Shown one piece after another: positions 47,302 to 58,542 of a stretch of 60,878 nt of DNA. Under the pieces are notes generated by a model. That model searched no databases and had not been told where the DNA came from. It saw nothing but the letters and a program-made list of their open reading frames with translations. Within the stretch, counting starts at the first letter, position 1, and every line of letters begins with the position of its first letter. Made by a program: the position numbers and the translations under genes. Source of the stretch: Micractinium sp. NFX-FRZ. Lineage: Eukaryota; Chlorophyta; Trebouxiophyceae; Chlorellales; Chlorellaceae. The stretch covers positions 1 to 60,878 of the forward strand of contig JAPTJF010000392.1 of the NCBI GenBank assembly GCA_029339195.1, given 5' to 3'.

Positions 47302-49544
47302 ATGCAAGACCCCTTCCATGGTGAGGCCTGGAGCCAGCTGCCGCCCGTGACAGGATGCATACGAGTCTCAGAATGTATGCTGCATCAATTTTGCGGTCAT
47401 GAGCCTTTCGGCGCCGCCCTTGAATATGGCATCACCGCGGTGGAGTCTCGGCACCGTGCCGTGGTTCGTTCAACAAGGCTAAGAGACGGGGCAGAGACCA
47501 GCCCAGCGCCACGACTGCAGCTCGCCGCTGCCGGCGGGGGCAGCCCTCCCAGCTTCTCCCGCCAGCGCCGGCAGGAGCCGGGGGCACCCCGGCCACTCAC
47601 CCACCTGCACGTCGTTGCGCCGCGCCGCCCCCTCACCATCCCCCGCCCGCCCCTTTTTCCCATCCACCCACTGTGCGAACTCAGAGACGGACTGGGAGCT
47701 GGTGAGCTCCTCGGATGACGGCGAGGGCGGGGGGCCTGACCTGGAGGCGGAGGCAGCGGCGCTGGCGGCTTCTTTCCAGCTGGCGGAGCCGCAGCTGGGC
47801 GCCAGCCCACCCGAAGCAGACATGGAGGTCGCACTGTTGGGGCCTCTGGACAGCTCTGCCGCTGCCGCCGAGCCCGCCCCTGGCAGCCCCGAGGGCCTGC
47901 AGCAGCTGCACCTCATGGCGGCGCCCGTGCCGCCGGCCACGCCTGGGGCCATGGCGGGGAGCATCTGGGGCTTTGGTGCCGGCGCCACCTCCAGCACCGC
48001 CGGCCCAGCCCATGGCCAGCGCGTGCTGCCGCCTGGCGGAGTGGCAGCAGGCAGCGCCAGCCCGGACGCCGGCGACAGCGCCGGTGTCAGCCCCAGCGGC
48101 AGCGGCAGCAGCCAGGCAGTGACGGTGCGCCTGCGTGTGGTTCGCTCGGATGAGCAGGAGGCGCTGGAGCAGGCTGTGGTTGAACTGGAGAAGAGGTGAG
48201 GCGCCGGGTTATGAAGGTGGGGTGTGGAGGGGCCTGATTTCGGAAGAGAGCAGTTCTGACACTGGAGCAGGCGACGGTGTATTTGGGGATAGGTGAGGCT
48301 GGTTCGAGCAGCTAAAGGGTGGGCTGTGGATACTTCAAGAGCAATGGAACAGCCAAGGCGTGAGCAGGAGTGCGGGCCTGCCTGGCAAGACGCGCAGCCC
48401 CTGCCTTCATGGCAGTTACGCCATGCCCCTGGCAGCAGCCGCTACCAAGGCGCCGCCGCTGCAACCCCGCCGCCTCGCCGTGCTGCAGGGCGGGCAGGCA
48501 GGAGCGGGAGCTGGCGCTGGCACGCCTGCGCCTCTCCGGCACCCAGGCAAGAGGGCAGCCAGGGATGGCTGCAGCGGCAGCCTGGCAAGTTTGCTACTGC
48601 AGCTGCTTGAGTGGGTGACGCTGGGCAAAGGCAAGAATGTGTTCAAACTGTGAGGATGTGTAGCTTTGTGGCCCAAGTCGCGGCTTGCTGAAGCCGCTTG
48701 TGCTGCCCGCCCCGCGCCTGGCTGCCCGCGCCTGGCCTGTCACGCCCTGTTGCCCCATGCCCTCCCATCTCCCCTTCTCCAGCAGGCGGCGCTGGCAGCA
48801 GAGTCTCGCGAGGCGTGCAAGCTGCGCCGCATCGCCATCATCGCCTGCTCCATCTGGTGGGTAGCGGTGGGTGGGCGGGAAGGCACTGCCAGTGGGGGGG
48901 TGATTTAAGCGGTGTTGGAATGGTTGGTTATTGCCATCACTGCCTGCACCATCTGGTGGGTGCGGGTGGGGGTGGGGGTGGGGACCCTGGACAGCGGCAG
49001 TGGGCAGACCATCCAGAGAGGCAGTGCATCAGCTCAATTTGCCAGCAGGCCCCCCCACACACACGTGCGCCGGCCGGTGCTCACCCTTGCCGCTTGGTCC
49101 CCCACCTTACCACCCCTGCAGCGCCTTCCTGGGCCTCAAGGCGCTGCTGGGCTGCCCGGGCGCCGCCGCCCACTGTTTCACCGCTGCCGCCACCGCCGCC
49201 AGCTCCACTGCCTGCCATGCCCCAGCTGAGGTCGACTCGGGCGAGGATCTGCAGGTGCGATTTGTGGGGGAGCCAGTGGGTGTGCTGCAATGCCCTGCTC
49301 TCGGTGTTATTCGTGACAGGGCAGGCAGTGCAGCAACAGCTGCACAGCGAATCCAGGCTCACCGGCTGTGCCCTCCGTGGTACCTATTTAACCGCAGCAG
49401 GCGGGGCAGGGGCAGCTGCTCAGCTGGCACCCTCACTTCCTTCTCCCATGCCACTTCACCGTGCAGGGTGCTGAGCTGGCGCGCGAGGATCTGGAGCGCC
49501 TGGTGGCAGTCAAGGTGGAGCGCCTGGCAGCCAGCGGCTTCTGA
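47302..49544 (+). CDS. Unrecognised protein with coiled coil and hydrophobic segment
   Basis: Six exons in phase, 286 aa: 47302-47320, 47685-48195, 48498-48546, 48786-48856, 49122-49254, 49467-49544 (TGA). After a short start (MQDPFH) comes ETDWELVSSSDDGEGG, an acidic disordered region, then a Gly/Ala/Ser-rich stretch. A helical segment follows (EALEQAVVELEKRQERELAL, LARLRLSGTQAALAAESREA). KLRRIAIIACSICAFLGLKA is basic then hydrophobic and looks like a membrane segment. The C-terminus is a short charged helix (AELAREDLERLVAVKVERLA). I do not recognise a family; a tail-anchored adaptor is a guess. The intron after 48546 begins GCAAGA and is a GC-AG intron by phase. A decayed donor-side exon copy lies at 48925-48965. 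Confidence 0.7.
48925..48965 (+). other. Decayed donor-side copy of an exon end
   Basis: Reads IAITACTIWW followed by GTGCGGGTGG, against IAIIACSIW followed by GTGGGTAGCG at the real exon end (48856). About 90 bp apart in the same intron. Confidence 0.75.
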
Positions 49545-50726
49545 GAGAAGAAAGTTCGAACCAACCCATTTTCCGGCGGGCAGCTGCCTGGACCGGAGCG
49601 AGGCCGACAGGACCTCTGCTCTGGCCCCAGCTCCTAGCGAGCGCCGAAACGAATGTGTTTAGCCTGCCGCGCTCGGCAAGCAGACAGGCTGCTGCAGGCC
49701 GCATCACTCACAGGCAGCCCTGTACAGGCGCAAGCATTCCCAGCGTGTGCATTCAGGTTTTGTGGAATGCCTCTTTCTCTCCCTCGCGATGGGGATCACG
49801 CCACATCCAGCACTCCTCATGTACCCTCCCTCGTGCGCCTCGTCAATCGGCATGTACCCTCCCTCGTGCAACCTCATCACCCCTTGCTTGAAACCGCTGC
49901 CTGCTCATGGCCCGATTGCACTCGGCATCTCACACTCCTCCCGAGGGTTAGCGCGACTTCTTTGAGCGCTCAGCATAGCACTCTTGATCTTAGTACCCTC
50001 GATCGTGCAAGCTCTAGACTGTTGTAAATGCCACGACCGGTCGGGCGCGGCATGTGAGCAGGCAGAACAGCAGCTCGGTCCGCCTTGCAGCCCGCGCCCG
50101 CTGCCCGAGGCGCTACCAAGCTGTGGGGTGGGGGTTTGTGGCCAGACTTGCCTTTGTTCTAAGATGCAGTTTGAAAGTTCGATGGGATCAAAATGTGTTC
50201 TCCGGAGCACACATTTTGTAGTCTCGCATTGCTCACACCGCTACACAGTGAATAAAGAACGCCCCCCCACATGCTTCCCTGCTTGCACCATGCGGCGCCT
50301 ACCGACGCGCCGCTACTGCGTTGACCTTGTATATCTTTGGAGTCGCACAAATCCAGTAGTAAATCTCAAACTCACTTTGAACTGCGTTTATAGCTCGCGC
50401 TTGGCTGCAGATCATACCGCGCACCCCAAGCGTCCCCCACCCGCCCGCAACCGCCACGAGGCCGTGCATCTCTAGAGCTGGTGCTACGTGAACCTGCCTC
50501 CCCACCCGAGTCAGTCGCGTTTGACCTACATGTTCGGGCGTGGGCTCTATGCATGGAGTTGCAGGTGGGGGGGCAGCTTGCCGCAAGCCGCGGCAGTGGT
50601 GCATCTGTGGCATGACATGGCGCCGCTGCGCCTTGAGCCCTCCACCGGTGCCCCATCCTCGGCTCACCCTGTCTGCCCCGGCATCTTTCACGCATCCCCA
50701 TCTTCAGCGCCCCCAAAGAGCCCACA
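49545..50726. other. Tandem (+/+) intergenic region
   Basis: About 1.2 kb between two same-strand genes. TGTAA at about 50024 could be the upstream gene's poly(A) signal. CATGTACCCTCCCTCGTGC is partly repeated at 49818 and 49850. It is AT-richer around 50170-50400. No gene is seen. Confidence 0.5.
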
Positions 50727-53260
50727 ATGCCGCTAGTACTCGCAGTGCACACTGTGCTCAGCCCGTCGGCAACTGTACCCTTTGCCGTGATCCTGCTACA
50801 AGACCAGATCACCAACAAGCGGGTGCCCGCGGACCTCAAGTGCCGGCAGGTGAGGAGCGCTGCCCCGCCTTGAAATGGTCGTCCCTGTTCAAGCTGATCG
50901 GCCCCGCTTTCGCCCCTGCCTGCAGCTGGTGCCGTCCTCCGGTTCCAAGAGCACCAGCCTTTGGGATGTGCGCGACCCGGACGAGCTCAAGCAGTGGCTG
51001 GACGAGGTGCGCGCCCGGCGGCGGCAGGCGGCGGCGCGTTGGCGGGCGGCGCTTGCTTTGACTCGCACCCGTGAGCCAGGCAGCCCGGCCCCGTGGCGGT
51101 CTGGCCTTGACAACCACCTGCCCGCCCGTAACTGCAGGCCATCAATGTGGATGTGACGCATGAGGTGTTTGAGGTCCAGGAGGAGTTTGCGATTGGGCTG
51201 GGGGAGGTGACCCGCGCGCGTGCGGCGGAAAAGGTGGGTGCTGCCGTCGAGAATGGCGTTTAGGCATGGCTGTGTTCGTTTAGCACTGAAGGAGCGCTGG
51301 TGCACGTCGCAGGCTGTACTGGCAGTGCCCACCGCCCTGCAAGCAGCGGCATCTGCTTGCTGCTCCGCGTCCCCAACCGACTGCCAATGGCCTGCACCCA
51401 ACCACCTGCCCCGCTGCCCGCCACACCCACTCCCAGCCTCCACTCAGACAATCAGTCAAATAGTGCTCCTTCCTACAGGTGGTGGATGGAACCAAGGAGG
51501 TGGTGGCGACCACGGGGCGCGGCCTGAGTGCGGCCGCCACGACCGTGGGCGCGCAGGTGGGTGCTGGGTGCGCCCGTGGGGTGTTGCCGTCCCGCCTGCC
51601 GCCCTGGCCACCTTGCTTCTCGTGCTGCTGCTCAACGCTGTAAATTGGCTCAATTTGGTGAATTACCAGCGTGGTAGCTGCTGCTGGTGCAGTGCTCACT
51701 ACGGTCAATCCAGCGGTCCCCTTCTGTGCACCATATGCACTGCGCCCCTGAAACGAGTCCTCCTCCCGTGTGTGCGTCCACTCAAGCCTGGTGTGCAACG
51801 TGCCCTTTCTGCCGTGCCCAACAGATCAACGAGGTGGACCACAAGCTGCGCATCAGCGAGCGCGCCACGGCTGCCAGCGCCGCCATCAAGGAGAGCGCGG
51901 TGGGGCGCTCCACCAGCGCAGCCTTCACCAAGGTCGGCGCCGCGCTGGGGGTGGGCACCAAGAAGGTGCTGGAGAACGACAAGGTGAGAAGGAGGTGACT
52001 TCTGAACGTCATGCTTCACGTCCCGTGTAGGATGCCCTTTTAATGCGGGCGGTTGGGTGGGAAGGAGGCTGGGGTGGGCATCCAACATGGTACAGGAGAA
52101 CGACAGTGCAAGGGGGGTGGAATTGAGGGTCAGCATGAAGAGAGCGTGGGGTTGCCCGCAGTGTGTGTAGGGTAATGAGGTGGCGGTGCGGCTGGAAGGT
52201 TGGGAGTGAAGTTGTGGGGCCCATAGACAGGGCAGCCTAAAAGTGTGAAACGGAGTGGGAAGAGGCGCGGTCGGCTGTGTTGCACTGCCTAGGGCGGCCC
52301 GCCTGCCCACTGCCTGGGGCCAGCTGCGCCTTGGCTGCAGGTGGCCTCTGCCATGGAGAGCGCCAGGGGAGAGGCACGTGCCAGCTGACAGGCACACAAC
52401 CAATTGCACCTTCCCCGCTGGATGCCCCTGGCCTGGCTCACATCGCCCATAGCCTGCATTCCCCTTGAGAAAGCAGTGCCCACTGATTTGCGCAGGAATG
52501 GCCCTCGATAGCCCACATGCTGCCCCGCCCACACCCTGCTGCCCATCACACCTGCCCACCACTGTTGGCCCGCCTGCCACGTGCCCGAACCCCTCCCCTC
52601 GCACACCCACCACCAACCCTCCTGTGCCCGCCCGCCCTGCCCTGCTGTGCCTGCTGTGCTGCGCTGCAGGTGCACAGCGCCACCGAGGCTGTGGGCTCCT
52701 CCTTCAAGAAGCTGGGCGCCAGCCTGTCATCGCTGACGGGGCGCCGCTCCAGCACGTCGCAGCGCCCCGGCGAGGGGGAGGGCGGCGCGGGGGTGGAGCG
52801 CACCCCCCAGTTTGTGCAAGAGGACATCACTTATGACGCACCCCCGGGGGGCATGGGAGGTGCCAGCATGGCGCCGCCCCCCGCGCCCGCACCAGCGCCC
52901 GTGCAGCAAGATGTTGCGCCAGTGAAGAGCGCGCCGGCGGCGCCGGCAGCAGGTGGGCCAGGTAGCCGGCAGCGGTCCGCCAGCGCTGTGCCATCATTGC
53001 TGTGTCTGCCTTGCAGCACGTCCATTGCTGTGTGCGGTCAGCGGGAGGCTCGGCCAGTGCTTGACCCTGCATGGGCAGCCGCAAGTGCACATGCCGCCGC
53101 TCAGCATCCCCCCTTGCGCGCCGTGCACTCCCTGACACCGGCCCCGCACCCTGCTCCCCTCCCCTTGCGCACCGCAGCAGCGGCAGCGCCCGTGCAGGGC
53201 TCCCCGGCGGCAGAGCAGGCCAAGTTTGCCCTGGACGAGAATGAGTCCCGGACGCCCTGA
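50727..53260 (+). CDS. Unrecognised helical protein
   Basis: Seven exons in phase, 300 aa: 50727-50849, 50926-51006, 51138-51233, 51479-51556, 51825-51983, 52670-52952, 53178-53260 (TGA). The N-terminal part (PFAVILLQDQITNKRVPADL, SLWDVRDPDELKQWLDE) looks like a small folded domain. THEVFEVQEEFAIGLGEVTR leads into long amphipathic Ala/Lys/Glu/Thr-rich helices (INEVDHKLRISERATAASAA, FTKVGAALGVGTKKVLEND) that loosely recall plant BPA1-like or LEA-like proteins. The C-terminus is disordered and Pro/Ala-rich and ends DENESRTP. I do not recognise the family with confidence. All introns are GT-AG and junction phases agree. A pseudo-exon lies in the intron before 52670. Confidence 0.75.
52341..52388 (+). 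other. Splice-competent pseudo-exon
   Basis: After GGCTGCAG, reads VASAMESARGEARAS then TGA, in frame with the exon ending 51983. The real exon at 52670 begins VHSATEAVGSSFKK. Similarity at the start is moderate, so duplicated origin is less sure than at other loci. Confidence 0.5.
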
Positions 53261-53861
53261 GCCCCTCCACACCCCCGGCCGCCACAAGCCGCCCCAACCC
53301 TAGCTCATGGCTTCCTGAGCTGGCGAGGCTGCTGTGCTGGCATATACCCTGCGCTACGGCGGTTCCTGGTATTTGGGTGGCGCTGTGCATAGACTGGTGC
53401 CACTCCCGAGGGATGCACCGCAGGCATGGCAGCGGCTGCAGGCAGACGTAGCTCGAAACAGAGAACGTGTTGTGGTGCCATGTGGCTGCCCCTCCCTTCC
53501 ATGTGTATCACCAGCAGCAGAACTCGAAACTCTTGATTCTCTTCCTTGCTCCTGCTCCCGTTCTCTTCTCCCTGTGTCGCTGAGACTGCCCCGTCTCACT
53601 TCGTTGCAGTGCGTGTGTGCAACACTCGATGTGCCCTGAGGGACAGGGGCCGAAAACCCTCCACACTGGGGGGAACAAGGAAGGGGGCAGCGCTGGGCTG
53701 CGCTCAACGGAATGGTGGGGCTCAAGTATTGCAGGTGGGGTGCTCGTGTTGGGTTTCAAGCTCGGGCCGCCAGACTCTCAAGTTTGGGTTTCGAGCCGAG
53801 GCCAGGACAAAGAATCGCTTCCAAGATGGGCTGCACCAGGGAGGCGCATGGTGGTGGGGTG
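53261..53861. other. Convergent intergenic region
   Basis: About 600 bp between the stop of the helical-protein gene and the predicted last exon of the SKP1-like gene. No further gene is seen. Confidence 0.5.
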
Positions 53862-56800
53862 CTACTCCCCCGGCGGGGTTGCCTTGAAGGATGGGATGTA
53901 GGACAGCTGCAGCCAGGCGCCGCTGGGAAGGAGGTCAGCCACCTGCTGCGGGCTGCCCGGCATGCATGGCGTGGCGGCACCGTGAGGCCGCGGAGAGGAG
54001 GGATCCGGCGCCACAACCTGCAAAGCGATGCATCGGGTGGGAGAGGAGGGTGGCCGTCAGTTGTTGGGAGCGCAAGAGATAAGTGGCCGGCGTGCCATGA
54101 GGCGATGCTGGCGCACGCTTCAAACTGGGGACCGGCATCCCGCCCGCACAGGTGAGCCTGCGCAATCCGGGCCAGCTGGGCTTGCCTGCAGGTGCCGGTC
54201 GAGGCCCAGCTTTTGAAGCAGGGTGGAGAGCATGTTGGAGACAGCCGCCACGTCAGCAGCTGCCATGTCAGCAGGCGCCGCAGCAGCAGGCACCGCCCCG
54301 GCAGCTGCCTGCTGCATGGGCGCCGGCGCAGCTGCGAGATCCTGAACAGCGGACGCAGCTGAGCTGGCAGCTGCATGAATGCCACCGCCTGCACAGGCTG
54401 CCTTGGTGTGCAGTACCGTGCCAGCAGGCACAGCCCCAGTGCTAGATGGTGCCATCTCTGCTGCCCCTGCTGCAGCGGCAGCCGCGGCCTGTGCCTGCTC
54501 AGCCGCTGCGGAGGCCGCAGCCGCTGCAGCGGCAGCCGCAGGCACCGCATCCGCTGCCGCAGGCCCCTGCTTGCGCGCCGGCGAGCTGGCACTGCTGCTG
54601 CGCCCGCTGCTACGCCCGCTGCTGGCGCCGCTGCTGCTGAGCGCTGCCGCTGGGCGTGGGTACGCACAGTTCTCGCCTGCCGCTGCTGTGGCGCTGCCGC
54701 TGGCGGCTGCCGAGGGCGGGGGCGGCGGCAGCGGCGGCTTCTTGCCGCTGGGGTTTGGCTGCGGCGGCAGGCGGCGCACATGCGTGGCCCCCCTGAAGTT
54801 TGCCAGGCTGGTGAGCACCGAGACTGGGCGGTAGGTGAGGGAGGCACGCACGGCAAAGGGGTTGCCTGCTGCGCCGGCCACACCGCTGCCGTCTGCCGCC
54901 GCCGCTAGCGCCAGAGCGTCTGCTGCTGCTGCCCCTGTGCTGCCGCCCATGTTGGTGACGTCGGGTGGCAGTGCTGCCGCCAGCCCCGGCAGGCCCGCCG
55001 CTGCCGGGAGGTCCGCAGTGTGCGGCGGCGGCAGCAGGTAGCGGCTGCAGCTGGGGGGCAGCGCCGACATGAGCGGCCCCGCACCCAGCCCGGCTGCCGA
55101 GCTCAGCCAGGAGCTGCTCAGCAGCAGCTGCTGCTGCAGCTCCGCTGCCGCGTCTGCCTGCGCCTGCACCTGCGCGATGCGCGGATCAGGAGGGGCTGAG
55201 GCAAGGCCAGCTGTCGTGGGTGGCGGATCAGGAGGGGCCGAGGCAAGGCCAGCAGCTGTCGTGGGTGAGGCCCGCTCGCCAGCCTGTTGGCTCGAGCTTG
55301 GCGGCGCCTGCACCTGCTGCTGCTGCGGAGGCGGGGTCCTACGCTTGGGGCGTGGCGGCAGGACCGGGGCAGCCGACCGCAGCACTGGCTGTCGTTCCGC
55401 CACTGCCGCCTGCTCCAAATTCCCTGCCTGCACCGGCTGCTGCGGCTGCTGCACCGAACTTGGCGCTGCTGCTGCTGCTGCCACTGCCGGCTGCTGCTCC
55501 GCTTGGGAAGATGTGCCTGGTGCTGCTGCTGAAGCGGCGTCTGCTGCGCCTGCGTCTGCCATATATATTGCCGCTGCTACGGCTTTCTGCTTGCCAGGGA
55601 CAGACAGCAGGCGTGCAGAGTCTTGTGGCCCAAGGGGCCCCGGCTGCTGCTGCTCCACCTGCTGCTGCTGCGGCTGCTGCTCCACTGCCGGTGGGGCCGG
55701 CGCTGCCTGCTGCTCTGCTTGCTGAGCCAGCTCTACTTGCTGCTCTTTCAGCACTGGCTGCTGCATGGGCTGCTGCGCCTGTGCGTTGTGTTGAGCCTGC
55801 TGCTGCACCTGCGCCTCCTGCGCAGGAGCCTGCTGCGCCGGCGCCGCCTGCTGCTTTGCCTTCTTCTTCTTGCCCTTGCCCCCAACCTTGCCGCTGCCGC
55901 CGCCGCTGTTGTCGGCAGCACCTGCTGATGACTCAATAAAGCTGAGCAGCTCATCCAACGACCTCTCATCCTGCTGCGCCTGCTGCGCCTGCTGTGCCTG
56001 CTGCGTTGGCAGCTCCCCTGCCACCGCTGGCGCTACCAAGGCGCTGCCGCTACCGCTGCCACCCTCCAGAGCGAGTGGCTGCCCTGCGAAAGCAGCCAAC
56101 CCGTCGTCCAGCTGTTGTCGCCGCTGCTGCAGCTCCTTGCGGCGCTTGGCGTACAGGCGGTTGAGCATGCGGACGCGCGGGTCAGGGGCGCCTGCACACA
56201 AATGAGCGGCAAGGGCAGCATGGTGCAGGCTGGATGAAGCAGTGAGGAGCATGCTGGGGTGGGCGACCGGGGGCTGGGCTTGGGCTTGGGCTTGGGCCGG
56301 GCTTGGGCTTTGAATGGAACCCATGCACGGAAGTGTCCCAAACATGCACTAGCTGTGCCTGCTGCAGACCACGACAGCTGCAGACAAACGCACCTTCCAA
56401 GCATTGCCTCAATCTCAACCCGGATGTGCCCGCACAATAGCCCGCTGACCTGCCAGGCTCTGGACCAGGTCCAGCCCAAAGCCAGGACAACGACCACCCC
56501 CTAATGAAGAACCACCAGCACCAGCCGATCTGCCAGGCTCTGTTTTCCCCACCCCAAAGCTAGAACACCGACCAGCCCTGCAGCACAAGGCCGACCTGCC
56601 AGGCTCTGAATCGGCTCCAGCTTCTCCTCCTCTGAGAGGTCGTCTGGCAGGCGGAACGCCTCCCGAATCTCATCCGCGCTCTTGCCCTCTATCAGGCGAG
56701 CGATGGCGCGTGAGGCTGCAAGACGAACAGAATGTGGGGCAGAGGCGGCGGTGGGGTGGCAGCGAGTGAGGGTGCATCAACAGCGGGCGGCATGGTGCCC

Positions 56801-58505
56801 AGGAGGCGGCAGAAGCAGGTGGGCGGTAACCACCAATCCGGCAGCTGTTGTGCCCTTGCCACGCTGCTTGTAGTAGCAGCCGACTCGATTCAAGGACCGC
56901 AATCACACACACACACACAAACAGGCCCGCCAAGGCCCGTCATCAATCGCAACCCCCACGTCCAGGCCCTCAAGCCACCACTGCCACACAGCTGTGCTGG
57001 GAACACAGGCAGGCACAACCACGCTGCGCGTCCAGGCCCACCAGGCTCCTCCACTTTCACACCAAAGTCCAGCCCACACGCCACCATTACTACACAGCAA
57101 GCGAAACCGTGCGCACCCAGGTCCACCAAGCCCCTCATCTCCAGCCCGTCTGCCGCGGATGTGAGGTCGCACAGCTGCGAGGAGTCCCGCCGGATGAAGC
57201 GCTCGTCAAACATGCGGCGCTCCTGCAGGCAGCGGGACGCAGAATCGGAAACGAAGCAGTGTTAAGTTCAGAAACGGCAGCACATAAAGGCATGAAGCGT
57301 AAACAAACCAGGTTGGCTCGTGTGCAAGCCTTGTGCTTGTTGTGTATGCCCGCTCTCTGCACACGCCCCTGCCACTGTCTCTCGACTGCCCAGGCGGCGT
57401 GTGGAGAGCGCAGCCCCTTGGAAGCAACAGTGCTGCCCATTCTTTATTGCGGCCTTGCCCCTCTACACACAACACACGCACACGCACACGCACACGCACA
57501 CGCACACGCACACATGCACAGCAAACGGACCTTGTCCGAGCGCCCCGGCACGGCGTGGAAGGAGCAGTACTCCAGAATCATCTCCCACGCGGTGGGGCTG
57601 ACCTGCAACACAACACACATATACACACATCAGCAGTGCTGGATGTCAGCATGAACCACTGCTCAAGTGCTGAGTCAGCAACAGTGGGGCTGGCGTGCAG
57701 GCAGGAGGGCGGCCACGGGTCAGCTTTCACAGGCCCGACTGTCAGAGATTTGTGCTGGCCCATGTTGCACCAGGCAGCCGGCGCGGCCAAATGCACACGC
57801 CAGCGGAACAGAAGGCTGCATGCATGCATGCGCAATGTGCGCACCTGCTTGGGGAGCTTGACGGGCGGGTTGCCCGGCAGCCCAAACCCGCTCTGCAGCA
57901 CCTCGCGCTGCACAGGGTCGCAGGCCACGCACGAGGGAGGGAGGGGAGGGCTGCATGTTGGCACAAGGCTGGCGGGAGGGACGGTGCCACGTGGCTGGCT
58001 GGGCGGCCGCCACGGCAGCGCAGGCAGGGGACAGCGCATGATGACATGCCCAGCACCCGCATGAGCACCAGCACAACAGCACACCACGTCACCACAGCGG
58101 CAACCTCCCACTTCTGGACGCAGCAGCCAACACCCAGCAGGCAGCACCCACCCCACTCTGGACGCAGCAGCCAGCAGGCAGCACCCACCCCACTTCTGGA
58201 CGCAGCACCCAGCAGGCAGCACCTACCTGTATGTATGGCGACATCATGGCCACATCCCTGGCCACTCCCAGCCCCTCATCATCATCCTCGCCCAGGCACA
58301 CGCCTTCGCCCCCGCCGCTGCGCTCGCCAATGCCCACGCACGCAGCCTCTGCCCCTGTGTTCCTGCTGCCGCTGCCAGGACCTGGTGGGTGCCCATTTGC
58401 TACTGCCGCCGCGCTGCTGCCGCTGCTGCTGCCGCTGCCGTCGCCGCTGGGCCCGGCGCTGTCGGCCGCGCCCGCTGCATTGCCGGCCCGGCTGCTGCTA
58501 CTTGC

Positions 58506-58542
<37 letters not shown>

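Noticed and set aside
54120..54185. Unspliced end of the SKP1-like protein at the stop at 54120
   Set aside because: Possible, but a GCAAGC donor at 54185 and the TTTGCAG acceptor at 54018 join in phase to a plausible last exon, and the same donor type recurs in the window. I kept the spliced model and noted the alternative.
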